A DNA stretch of 64,000 bases from Desulfobaculum xiamenense (GTDB lineage: Bacteria; Desulfobacterota; Desulfovibrionia; Desulfovibrionales; Desulfovibrionaceae): assembly GCF_011927665.1 (NCBI RefSeq), contig NZ_JAATJA010000002.1, forward strand, positions 682,001 to 746,000, read 5' to 3'. The notes beneath the pieces are model-generated. The model saw nothing but the letters and a program-made list of their open reading frames with translations. It was not told the origin of the DNA and ran no database searches. Every line of letters begins with the position of its first letter. Position 1 is the stretch's first letter. The translations under genes and the position numbers were made by a program. This document shows, piece after piece, positions 16,897 through 24,302 of the stretch.

Positions 16897-18319
16897 GGCC
16901 GTTCTCCGTGCCCACCGCGCCGTTTCTGGCCAGTTCGATGGCAAGGGACGCGCCCTTTTCCTCCATGTCGCCGATGATGGCGTCCACGCGGCGTTCGAGG
17001 GCGTGGTGGGCCACCATGATCGGGATGGCCACGGCAAGGCCCACCTGCGTGGTGATGAGCGCTTCGGAGATGCCGCCGGACATCATGCGCGGGTTGCCCG
17101 CGCCGAACAGGGTGATGGCCTGGAAGGTGTTGATCATGCCGGTCACGGTGCCAAGCAGGCCGAGCAGCGGCGCGATGGCCGCCAGCACCGACAGCGTGGG
17201 CAGGAAGCGTTCGAGGCGCGGCAGTTCGCGCAGGATGGCTTCCTGCATGGTGTCTTCGAGGATTTCGCGCGTGGTGCCAATGGATTCGAGCATGCTCCCG
17301 ATGACCCGGCAGGCCGGGGACCGGGTGTTCGCTGCGCAGCGTTCGCGGCAGGCGTTCCAGTCCTTCGCGGTGGCGAGGCTCTGGATGTCGCGGAGTTCGT
17401 CGCCCGTTGCCGAGTGCACGCGCCACAGGGCGGCGATGCGCTCCACGATGAGCGCCAGCGCCGCGACGCCGACAAGCAGGATCGGCCAGATGAGCAGGCC
17501 GCCGGACGCGAGCCAGCCGAGGAGGTCCTTTTCGTCTGCGATGCGGGCGAACACCGCGCCGCCCGAGAGGTCCACGGGCAAAAGCGTCGCCTTTGCGGCC
17601 ATGAAGTCGGCGGCGTCGTCTGCGGCGTCGGCGTCAGCGCCGCCGGTGACGGCGGTGAGGCCGGTTCCGGCGGCGTCGGGCAGCAGGTATCCGGCACGTC
17701 CGTCAGGCAGGCTATAGCAGGTCGCGAAGCGGCCGATGCGCAGGATGCTGCCGTGGGCAGGGCTGCCGTCCGGACCGGTGAAATCGCCCTCGCGCCGGGC
17801 CAGCTCGCCCGTGGCAGTGATTTCGTCGAAGAAGATGCCCGTCAGCGCGCGCACGTCGTCCATGCCGGGGAAGCGTTTTGTATCCAAAAGCGCGCGCACC
17901 ACGTCGTCGCGGTCCGGATGTTCGGCGGTGATGGGGTTCTGGCGCGAAAGGGTGTCGGCCTCCTTGGCGGCGGTGCGGATGGTGCCTTCGAGGGCCTTCA
18001 TCTCTTCCTGCTGGTCCGCCAGTTCGGTGCGTAGCCCCTGTTCGCGTTCGAGCAGGGCGTTGAATTCGCGTTCAAGGTCGCGGACCTCGCGTTCGAGAGC
18101 CGCCGTGGAGTCCTTGGCCGCGCGGTGTTCGGCGATGAGGGCGTCTCGCTCCTGCTCCATGGCGCGCCGCGTTTCTGCGGCGTCGGCCCGAGCGGTGGCG
18201 AGATTGGCCTCCACGCCGCGCGCGGCCTCGGGCCAGCCGGTTTCCGCGCCGCGTCCCGTTGCCGCGAAGGCGGCCATGGCCGCCAGCACCACGAAGAGCA
18301 CGATCATGTTGCGGGTCAT
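16889..18319 (-). CDS. TtpC-like long ExbB protein
   Basis: 476 residues. A signal sequence (about 1-23) precedes a periplasmic region with a coiled coil (about 35-110) and a globular part to about 260. The MotA/TolQ/ExbB proton-channel domain follows (about 265-460) with LGTVTGMINTFQAITLFGAGNPR and the TTQVGLAVAIPI helix. This long ExbB is the diagnostic TtpC component of Vibrio-type TonB2 systems. It overlaps the DUF3450 gene by 4 nt. Confidence 0.88.
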   Translation of the reverse strand: MTRNMIVLFVVLAAMAAFAATGRGAETGWPEAARGVEANLATARADAAETRRAMEQERDALIAEHRAAKDSTAALEREVRDLEREFNALLEREQGLRTELADQQEEMKALEGTIRTAAKEADTLSRQNPITAEHPDRDDVVRALLDTKRFPGMDDVRALTGIFFDEITATGELARREGDFTGPDGSPAHGSILRIGRFATCYSLPDGRAGYLLPDAAGTGLTAVTGGADADAADDAADFMAAKATLLPVDLSGGAVFARIADEKDLLGWLASGGLLIWPILLVGVAALALIVERIAALWRVHSATGDELRDIQSLATAKDWNACRERCAANTRSPACRVIGSMLESIGTTREILEDTMQEAILRELPRLERFLPTLSVLAAIAPLLGLLGTVTGMINTFQAITLFGAGNPRMMSGGISEALITTQVGLAVAIPIMVAHHALERRVDAIIGDMEEKGASLAIELARNGAVGTENGHA

Positions 18320-19098
18320 CGCGCACCTCCCATGGGCAGGGCGAGAATGTCCGCCGCACGCCTGCGCTGGGCCATTTCGATGCCCTGACGCACGGAGCGT
18401 GCGCCGTCGTCGTCGATGACGGTCCATTCGCCGCTGGCGCGGTCCCACATGGCGCACAGGGAGCCGTCCGCCGCGCGGCAGTAAAGTCCGATGCGCCCGA
18501 GGCGCAGCAGGGTGACCTGAAGCCTGCGTCCGCCGATGTCGAGCACGGTGTCCGTGGCCTCTGCGCCGCGTCCGTAACCGGCCTCCACCTGCAGGGTCTC
18601 CAGTGTGCGCCGGAGCTTCTCGCTCAAGGGCAGGTGGTAGTCGTCGAGGGAGTCGCGCAGGAAGGCCATGCGCGCCGCGCGTTCCTCGGCGAGGAACGGC
18701 AGGTCCGCCGCGATGGCGGCATCCAGCCGCTTGGCGGTGTCGTCCAGAAAGGGTTCGAGCTGATCGCGGACCTTGGCGAACTCGTCCTTGCGGCGTTCGA
18801 GTTCGGCGATGGTCTCGCGCTGGTTGGCGATGTAGGCGCGGTACTTGTCGCGGCGGAAGCCGAGCCACGCCTCGCGTGCCTTGAGGTCGCGCAGGCGGGC
18901 TTGCAGGTCCGCGCGTTCGTCGGCCCATGCGTTGGCGATGCGCTGGGCCTCGGCGGACACGCTCACCGTGCTGCGCACGGCGCGCTGGGCCTGCGTGGCG
19001 TCGGGCGCGTCTGCGGCGCGGACCGCCTGCGGCGCGGTGGCCAGCAGGCAGCAGAGCGCTCCCGCGAGGAGGGCGGAATGGAGCGGTTGTCTTGTCAT
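18316..19098 (-). CDS. DUF3450 family periplasmic protein
   Basis: 260 residues from ATG 19098, chosen because GGGAG lies just upstream; ATG 19113 is in frame but lacks it. A signal peptide ends near the AVRAADA site (about residue 29). A long coiled coil (about 45-125) leads to a C-terminal domain with YCRAADGSLCAMWDRASGEW. DUF3450 genes directly precede ttpC in many proteobacterial TonB2 clusters; their molecular role is not established. Confidence 0.85.
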   Translation of the reverse strand: MTRQPLHSALLAGALCCLLATAPQAVRAADAPDATQAQRAVRSTVSVSAEAQRIANAWADERADLQARLRDLKAREAWLGFRRDKYRAYIANQRETIAELERRKDEFAKVRDQLEPFLDDTAKRLDAAIAADLPFLAEERAARMAFLRDSLDDYHLPLSEKLRRTLETLQVEAGYGRGAEATDTVLDIGGRRLQVTLLRLGRIGLYCRAADGSLCAMWDRASGEWTVIDDDGARSVRQGIEMAQRRRAADILALPMGGAR

Positions 19099-19163
19099 GC
19101 GTCTCCCGTACATGAAAATGAAGCTCGTGTCACCAAATGGCGGAAAGTGTTACTGGACCGGAA

Positions 19164-19982
19164 TCACGGAGCATTGTTCCCGCGTGTCCCGTTGCCGACG
19201 GCTGCCTCCCACGCCATCTCGGGCAGGAAGAGTTCCATGCCCTCGGCGGTGGTGATGCGCCGGGTCGGCGTCTCGTAGAGGCGGCTCACGCTGTCCTCGG
19301 TCATGACCTCGCTTGGCGGACCCTGTGCGATGATGTGGCCGTCGCGCAGCATGATGACGTGGTCCGCGAACAGGCGGGCGACGTTGGGATCGTGCAGGGT
19401 GGCCACCACGCGGGTGCCGCGTTGGCGGCACAGTTCGCGGATGCGCGCCAGCAGGGTGTGCTGGTTGTTGAAGTCGAGATGGTTGGTCGGCTCGTCCATG
19501 AGTAGTGCCTCGCGCGTCTGGAGGAGCGCCCGCGCCAGAAGCGCCGTCTGCCGCTCGCCGCCGGAGATGCGGTTGAAGTTGCGCGTGGCGAGGTGGGCGG
19601 CGTTGAGCGTGCGCAGAACGTCCATAGCTGCCTCGTAGTCCTCCGGCGTGGGGCGACCGGACAGCCCGAGGTGGGCCGTGCGGCCCATGACCACCACGTC
19701 GAGGACCGGAAAGGGAAAGATGTCGACGTGTTCCTGCGGGACGAGGCTCACCGTGCGCGCCACGCTGGCCCGGTCCGCGCGCGTGATGTCCAACCCGTTG
19801 ATGGTGACGCGGCCGGAGCGCGGGCGTTCCAGCCCGCACAGGCAGGCGAGCAGGGTGGACTTGCCGGAGCCGTTGCGCCCGAGCACGGCGCACAGTTCCC
19901 CGCGCTCCACGCGAAAGGAAATGTCCGCGAGGATGGGGCGGCCGTTGTAGGCGAAACCGAGGGATTCGCAGATGAGGCTCAT
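19164..19982 (-). CDS. FecE/BtuD-type ABC transporter ATPase
   Basis: 272 residues. All nucleotide-binding motifs are intact: Walker A GRNGSGKST (about 36-44), Q-loop region LVPQEH, signature RISGGERQ, Walker B ALLMDEPTNHLD and H-loop VATLHD. The family imports iron-siderophores, heme or corrinoids. It overlaps the permease stop/start as ATGA. The C-terminal 30 residues (EGMELFLPEMAWE...) are longer than in minimal family members. Confidence 0.92.
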   Translation of the reverse strand: MSLICESLGFAYNGRPILADISFRVERGELCAVLGRNGSGKSTLLACLCGLERPRSGRVTINGLDITRADRASVARTVSLVPQEHVDIFPFPVLDVVVMGRTAHLGLSGRPTPEDYEAAMDVLRTLNAAHLATRNFNRISGGERQTALLARALLQTREALLMDEPTNHLDFNNQHTLLARIRELCRQRGTRVVATLHDPNVARLFADHVIMLRDGHIIAQGPPSEVMTEDSVSRLYETPTRRITTAEGMELFLPEMAWEAAVGNGTRGNNAP

Positions 19983-21034
19983 GACCAGCCGCTCCCCCGG
20001 TTGCGGTACAGGAGATAGGCGAACAGCGGTGCGCCGGTGAAGGCGGTGACGACGCTGATGGGCATTTCGGCCGTGGTGATGCTGCGCGCGGCGGTGTCGG
20101 CCAGAAGCAGGAACACGGCCCCGGCCACGGCCGCCACGGGCAGCATGCGCCCATGGTTCGGGCCGACGAGCGTCCTGGCGATATGCGGGATGACCAGCCC
20201 CACCCAGCAGACCTGCCCGCAGGTGGCCACGCTGACCGCCACGATCATGGACCCCGTCGCGAGGAACAACAGCCGCCACGGTCCGGGCGTGACGCCGAGG
20301 GAGCGCGCCTGCATGTCGCCGAGGGAGAGGACGTTCAGCCGGTAGCGCAGGCCGAGGATGAGGGCGATTCCCACGCCGATGACGGGCAGGGCCACGGTCA
20401 GTTCGTGCCACGAGGCGCGACTCATGCTGCCCATGATCCAGAAGATGATGGCGGGCAGCTCGTTGTAGGGATCGGCGACGTATTTGAGCAGGGTGATGCC
20501 CGCGTTGAACACTGAGAGCACTACCAGCCCGGCCAGCACGAGCACGAGCACCGGCTTCACCGCCACGGCCCGTGCGATGGACACGGCCAGCCCCACGGCG
20601 AGCATCCCGAAGACGAAGGCCAGCGTCTGGATGGAGCCGAAGGCCGTTCCGGGCAGCACGAGGCCAAGGGCCGCGCCGAAGGTCGCGCCGGCGGAGACGC
20701 CGAGAATGTCCGGAGACACGAGGGGATTGCGGAAGAGTCCCTGATAGGCCGCGCCGGACACGGCCAGCCCCGCGCCCACCAGCGCGGCCATGATGCAGCG
20801 CGGCAGCCGCACGAGGAAGAAGGCCAGCGCCTTGACGCGAAGGGCCGGGTCCGCGCCCTCCACACCCCGGAAGGCGTCCCACGCCATGGGGAGTTCAGCG
20901 GGGGAGATGTCCACCCGCCCAACCCACAGCGATGCCGCGAAGACGCAGCAGAACAGGGCGCACAGCGCGGCGAGTGGCGTGACGTCGGTCCTGCGTGCGC
21001 GGGCGGCCGCGAGGGCGATGGCGTGTTCGGTCAC
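19979..21034 (-). CDS. FecCD-type ABC transporter permease
   Basis: 351 residues from a GTG at 21034 preceded by GGAG at 7 nt. About ten membrane helices. Family motifs include AGAGLAVSGAAYQGLFRNPLVSPDILG-like sequence (about 82-112) and GLVIPHIARTLVGPNHG (about 277), the ATPase-coupling region. It is the only permease, so it should act as a homodimer with the adjacent ATPase and binding protein. Confidence 0.92.
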   Translation of the reverse strand: MTEHAIALAAARARRTDVTPLAALCALFCCVFAASLWVGRVDISPAELPMAWDAFRGVEGADPALRVKALAFFLVRLPRCIMAALVGAGLAVSGAAYQGLFRNPLVSPDILGVSAGATFGAALGLVLPGTAFGSIQTLAFVFGMLAVGLAVSIARAVAVKPVLVLVLAGLVVLSVFNAGITLLKYVADPYNELPAIIFWIMGSMSRASWHELTVALPVIGVGIALILGLRYRLNVLSLGDMQARSLGVTPGPWRLLFLATGSMIVAVSVATCGQVCWVGLVIPHIARTLVGPNHGRMLPVAAVAGAVFLLLADTAARSITTAEMPISVVTAFTGAPLFAYLLYRNRGSGWS

Positions 21035-21082
21035 TCTGCGGCTCCGTGGTGGTGGAGTGTGATGGCGCGGTGGAGCATGGTT

Positions 21083-22138
21083 CTAGCCGTCCGTTCCGTC
21101 GTCAAGACGGCCTTCGAGGTCCGTGAAGCTGCGTCCGAAGAGCGTTGCGTGGAAGCGGTCGATCTCGGTCATGAGGTCCACGTCGGCCATGCGCTCCGGG
21201 TACAGGCGCTTGGCCAGCCACAGCACGCCAAGTGCCGAGAGCGGCGAGGGAAAGTCCCACGGAGCGAGTTCCGACGGGAATCCGTAGACCTGCCCGCTGA
21301 CCACGGCGGACACCTGCGCGAACTGCGCCCCGGCCAGCGCCTCGGCGGCCTTGCGCCGGGCATGGGCGGATACCGCCACCAGATCGGGGTTCCACAGCAT
21401 GAACTGTTCCGGCGAAATCTCGTGGAAGAAGCCGGACAGCTCGTGGCCCACGTTGCGGCCGCCGGCGCGGGTGATGATGTCGTCCTGCAGGAGATCGCCG
21501 GTGGCCGTGGCGAAGAAGTCGTGCGGTGCGGCGAAGTAGACCGAACGCCGGGCCGTAGCCGGGATTTCGTCCACGCGGTCCCGAACGAGGCCGAGAACCC
21601 GCTCGCATTCGGCGATGGCGCGTTCGGCGCGCTGCGGCTCGCCTGCGGCGGTGGCGATAAGGCGTAGCGCGGCGAAGAGTCCCTCGAAGGTCTCCGGTTC
21701 GATGATGACGGCGCAGATGCCGTACTCGCGCAGGCGTTCGGCGATCTGCCTGCCGTCCTTCTGCGAGTAGAGGATGACGAGGTCCGGTTGCACCGAGAGG
21801 ATGGTTTCGAGGTTGAGCCCGGTGGATTTGCGGCCAACGCCGGGCAGTTTGCGCAGTTGTGGGCGCAGGCCGCTTTGCAGGTCGTCGAACTTGGAGTCCG
21901 TGTCGATGCCCGCCAGCCGGTCCATGAGGCCGAGAGCGGCGAGGCATAGGCTCGCGGGCTTGTAGGTGGTCACGATGCGCGTGGCGCGCTCTGGGGCCTC
22001 GACAACGCGCCCGGCCATGTCCGTCACCGTGCGGGCGGAGCCTATGGTTGGCGCGAAGAGCGTGGCAAGGACCACCGCCGCGCACAGCGCGAGGGCGGAC
22101 CATGCGGGGATGTGGGGCGTCGGGACGGGGCGTTTCAT
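21083..22138 (-). CDS. Periplasmic binding protein (FecB/BtuF type)
   Basis: 351 residues from ATG 22138, which has an excellent AGGAGG. A signal peptide ends near GSARTV (about 35). The mature start, TVTDMAGRVVEAPERATRIVTT, is the usual opening of cluster A-II metal-chelate binding proteins (vitamin B12, ferric siderophore, heme). The two lobes are joined by a long helix around residue 165-195. No lipobox, so it is soluble in the periplasm. Substrate cannot be read from the sequence. Confidence 0.88.
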   Translation of the reverse strand: MKRPVPTPHIPAWSALALCAAVVLATLFAPTIGSARTVTDMAGRVVEAPERATRIVTTYKPASLCLAALGLMDRLAGIDTDSKFDDLQSGLRPQLRKLPGVGRKSTGLNLETILSVQPDLVILYSQKDGRQIAERLREYGICAVIIEPETFEGLFAALRLIATAAGEPQRAERAIAECERVLGLVRDRVDEIPATARRSVYFAAPHDFFATATGDLLQDDIITRAGGRNVGHELSGFFHEISPEQFMLWNPDLVAVSAHARRKAAEALAGAQFAQVSAVVSGQVYGFPSELAPWDFPSPLSALGVLWLAKRLYPERMADVDLMTEIDRFHATLFGRSFTDLEGRLDDGTDG

Positions 22139-22962
22139 TGCGGGCCTCCTGTGCGTGCGCCTCCGATGCGTGCTGTTTCGCGCCGGGCAAGGCGCAGGGC
22201 GAGGACCACGATGCATGCGATCATCACCGCATAGACGCAGAAGAACACTTCGTGCAGCGGATTCCATGACAGCGCGAACACCGCGCGCAGGGGTGCGTCC
22301 AGAGCGTCGTCGCGCTCGATGCGCGTCAGCGTGAGGCGCAGGCCCTCGCGCACGAGGGGGGCGAGCACGCGCACCGTGCCGTCCATGAGCGTTTCGCCAT
22401 TGCGTAGCACCTGCACGGTCACCGGGTTGGCCTCGGGGTGGAATTCGGCGCGCGTCATGCGCCCGCGCGGGTCGGAGCGGCTGTGGCGCAGCAGTTCCGG
22501 ATTGTCAGTGAAGTCGATGGTCGCGACGCGCACGGCGTATCCATCGTCGAGTTCGGCCTGTTCGCCGGGGGAAAGGCGGATGCCCGTGTGCTTGAAGCCC
22601 ACGGTGATGTCCGAGAGGTGGCCGATGAGCACCACCGCGAAGAGCAGATGCACGAGGAGCATGGCCGTGCGCTCGGCGTCGCGGTGGCGGCGGGCCTGCG
22701 GGACGAGGCGTGTCCACAGGCTGGCCAGCAGGTTGAGCATCAGCATGCCCGCGGCCGCGAGTCCGCAGGCGAACCACGCCGCGATGAGCGGGTGCGAGCG
22801 TGCGGCGTCGGCGAGCCAATCGATGACGAGGGTGGCGTTCATGGCCTTGAAGATCTCGGGAGCGCCGATGCGCGAGGCCATGACGCAGCCGACGACGAGC
22901 CATGCCGCCAGCGCGGCGAAGCACCACATGGTGCAGGTGAGCGAGGCGAGTCTGCGCATCAT
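22135..22962 (-). CDS. ResB/Ccs1-like membrane protein (short)
   Basis: 275 residues; start at tandem ATGATG, overlapping the upstream stop. It has membrane helices near residues 10-30, about 60-80 and 95-113, a periplasmic beta-rich domain (about 120-230, with VTVQVLRNGETLMDGTVRV), and a last helix about 240-260. This is the layout of ResB/Ccs1, the partner of CcsA in System II cytochrome c maturation, but much shorter than the usual 400 or more residues. No CxxCH heme-binding site. Its presence in an uptake operon is unusual. Confidence 0.65.
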   Translation of the reverse strand: MMRRLASLTCTMWCFAALAAWLVVGCVMASRIGAPEIFKAMNATLVIDWLADAARSHPLIAAWFACGLAAAGMLMLNLLASLWTRLVPQARRHRDAERTAMLLVHLLFAVVLIGHLSDITVGFKHTGIRLSPGEQAELDDGYAVRVATIDFTDNPELLRHSRSDPRGRMTRAEFHPEANPVTVQVLRNGETLMDGTVRVLAPLVREGLRLTLTRIERDDALDAPLRAVFALSWNPLHEVFFCVYAVMIACIVVLALRLARRETARIGGARTGGPQ

Positions 22963-23711
22963 GCCTCCAGAAACTGCTGGGCCACGTAGACCGCGAGAAT
23001 TGTCACCGATGCCGCCAGCGACACCGCCGCCCGCGTGCGTGGCGACGCGGCGAGTCTCGGCGGCAGGTGGCAAGGGATCATGATCAGCAGAAACATGCCG
23101 TAACCCATGAAGAAGTTGAAATTCCACTGCCACGTGTCGCCCCAGCCGAGCAGGCACCACACGCTGCCACACAGCTCCCCGCACAGGAAGGCCGCCGCGG
23201 CCAGCACGAGGTGCACCCGGCCGCGCGCGGCGAGCTGGGCGCGTTCGTCCTCGGTGCGGTCTGGCAGGAGCGCGCCGAGGCAGGGGGCGGCGGCGCAGGC
23301 CAGAAGGGCCATGGCCGTCATGCGCATGAAGAAGAAGCCCTGCGCCCACGGCGAGGCGTACATGAAGTAGTCCGCATTGAGCGTGTAGGTCGACAGCGGG
23401 GCCAGCGCCAGCAGGAATGCGCCAATGGCCCACGCGGCGGGTGAGGTCTGCACCGCGCCGGGGCGGCGGTCGCCTATCCATGCCGCGATGCCGCCGACGA
23501 GGGCGATGTAGGGGAAGGCCTCCATGGCGCCGAACAGCGGTGGGCGTTTGGCGATGAGGATCACCAGCCCCACAGCGGCGGCGTTGGCCGCCATGGCGAT
23601 GAGCGCCGCCGCACGCGCGGCGGCCGGGCGCTCCAGCCGGAACAGCCCGGCTGCGGCGAAACTCGCGGCGAGGGCCAGGCTGAAGGCCTGATGGACATGG
23701 ACTTCGTTCAC
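22959..23711 (-). CDS. CcsA/CcmC-like heme-handling membrane protein
   Basis: 250 residues from GTG 23711 (AGGAG 8 nt upstream), overlapping the NTPase stop as GTGA. About seven or eight membrane helices. The segment LGWGDTWQWNFNF matches the tryptophan-rich WGxxWxW(D/N) signature of CcsA/CcmC/CcmF heme-handling proteins. Histidines suited as axial ligands occur near residues 4-7 and in MIPCHLPP. It pairs with the ResB-like gene that follows. Heme handling is inferred from the motif. Confidence 0.72.
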   Translation of the reverse strand: MNEVHVHQAFSLALAASFAAAGLFRLERPAAARAAALIAMAANAAAVGLVILIAKRPPLFGAMEAFPYIALVGGIAAWIGDRRPGAVQTSPAAWAIGAFLLALAPLSTYTLNADYFMYASPWAQGFFFMRMTAMALLACAAAPCLGALLPDRTEDERAQLAARGRVHLVLAAAAFLCGELCGSVWCLLGWGDTWQWNFNFFMGYGMFLLIMIPCHLPPRLAASPRTRAAVSLAASVTILAVYVAQQFLEA

Positions 23712-24247
23712 GACAGGTCTCCTCGGGATGTGTCGAGCAGGCGGGAGAGCCTGTCGAGGGCGTCGGGCGCTGCGGCGTCGACGCAGATGGGCGAGAGGGA
23801 AAAAGCTTGGGCCACGTCGGCCGCGAAGGCCGTCCGCACAACCCACAGATGCGTCACGGGCAGGGCGAGAAGTGGGGCGAGCAGCGGCGCGAATCCCCCG
23901 CCGTTGAGTTCCATCCGGCCCACTTCGTCGACCACGGCCACCCCGGCCGCGAGGCAGCGTGCGGGCGCGAGGGCGCGGCGGATGGCTTCGTCCGCGCCGG
24001 GCTGGAACGCGAAGGGTGCGCCGTTGCCGGGGGGCGACACGCGGCGCGAGAGCGGCGTGCGCGTCCCGGTGGAGAGGTCCTCCAGCACGAAGCCGGAGCG
24101 GATGCCGTCCTCCCACAGGCCGTGGGCCAGCACTCCGGCGAGGGCGCGGCCCTGCGCGCGCTCGCGCTCGGCGAGCCGCGCGACAAGGGTGCTCTTGCCG
24201 ACGTGCCTGTCTCCGGTGACGAAGATGGCGGCTGGCCGCTTGTTCAT
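23708..24247 (-). CDS. THEP1-like nucleoside-triphosphatase (DUF2478-like)
   Basis: 179 residues. Walker A is GDRHVGKST (about 12-20) and Walker B is VAVVDEVGRMEL (about 104-115), the V-D-E-x-G-x-M-E pattern of THEP1-type NTPases. No membrane segment, so it is cytosolic. In vitro such proteins hydrolyse NTPs, but the cellular role is unclear; related genes sit beside metal-transport clusters. Here it follows the TonB receptor gene in the same operon, separated by a hairpin. Confidence 0.8.
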   Translation of the reverse strand: MNKRPAAIFVTGDRHVGKSTLVARLAERERAQGRALAGVLAHGLWEDGIRSGFVLEDLSTGTRTPLSRRVSPPGNGAPFAFQPGADEAIRRALAPARCLAAGVAVVDEVGRMELNGGGFAPLLAPLLALPVTHLWVVRTAFAADVAQAFSLSPICVDAAAPDALDRLSRLLDTSRGDLS

Positions 24248-24264
24248 CGTGTCTCCGCGCCGTG

Positions 24265-24290
24265 CGGCGGGAGGGCGGACCCTCCCGCCG
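24265..24290 (-). terminator. Intercistronic hairpin/attenuator after the TonB receptor gene
   Basis: GGCGGGAGGG (24266-24275) pairs perfectly with CCCTCCCGCC (24280-24289) around a 4-nt loop, with one more C-G pair outside. It falls in the 55-bp gap between receptor and NTPase genes. No U-run follows on the - strand, so it is more likely an attenuator or mRNA-stabilising structure that raises receptor expression relative to the rest of the operon. Confidence 0.6.
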
Positions 24291-24302
24291 GGGCGGTTTG
24301 CG

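Noticed and set aside
16889-18319. MotA-type flagellar stator instead of TtpC-like ExbB
   Set aside because: A signal sequence and periplasmic coiled coil precede the channel domain, and the neighbours are ExbB, ExbD, TonB and DUF3450, not flagellar genes.
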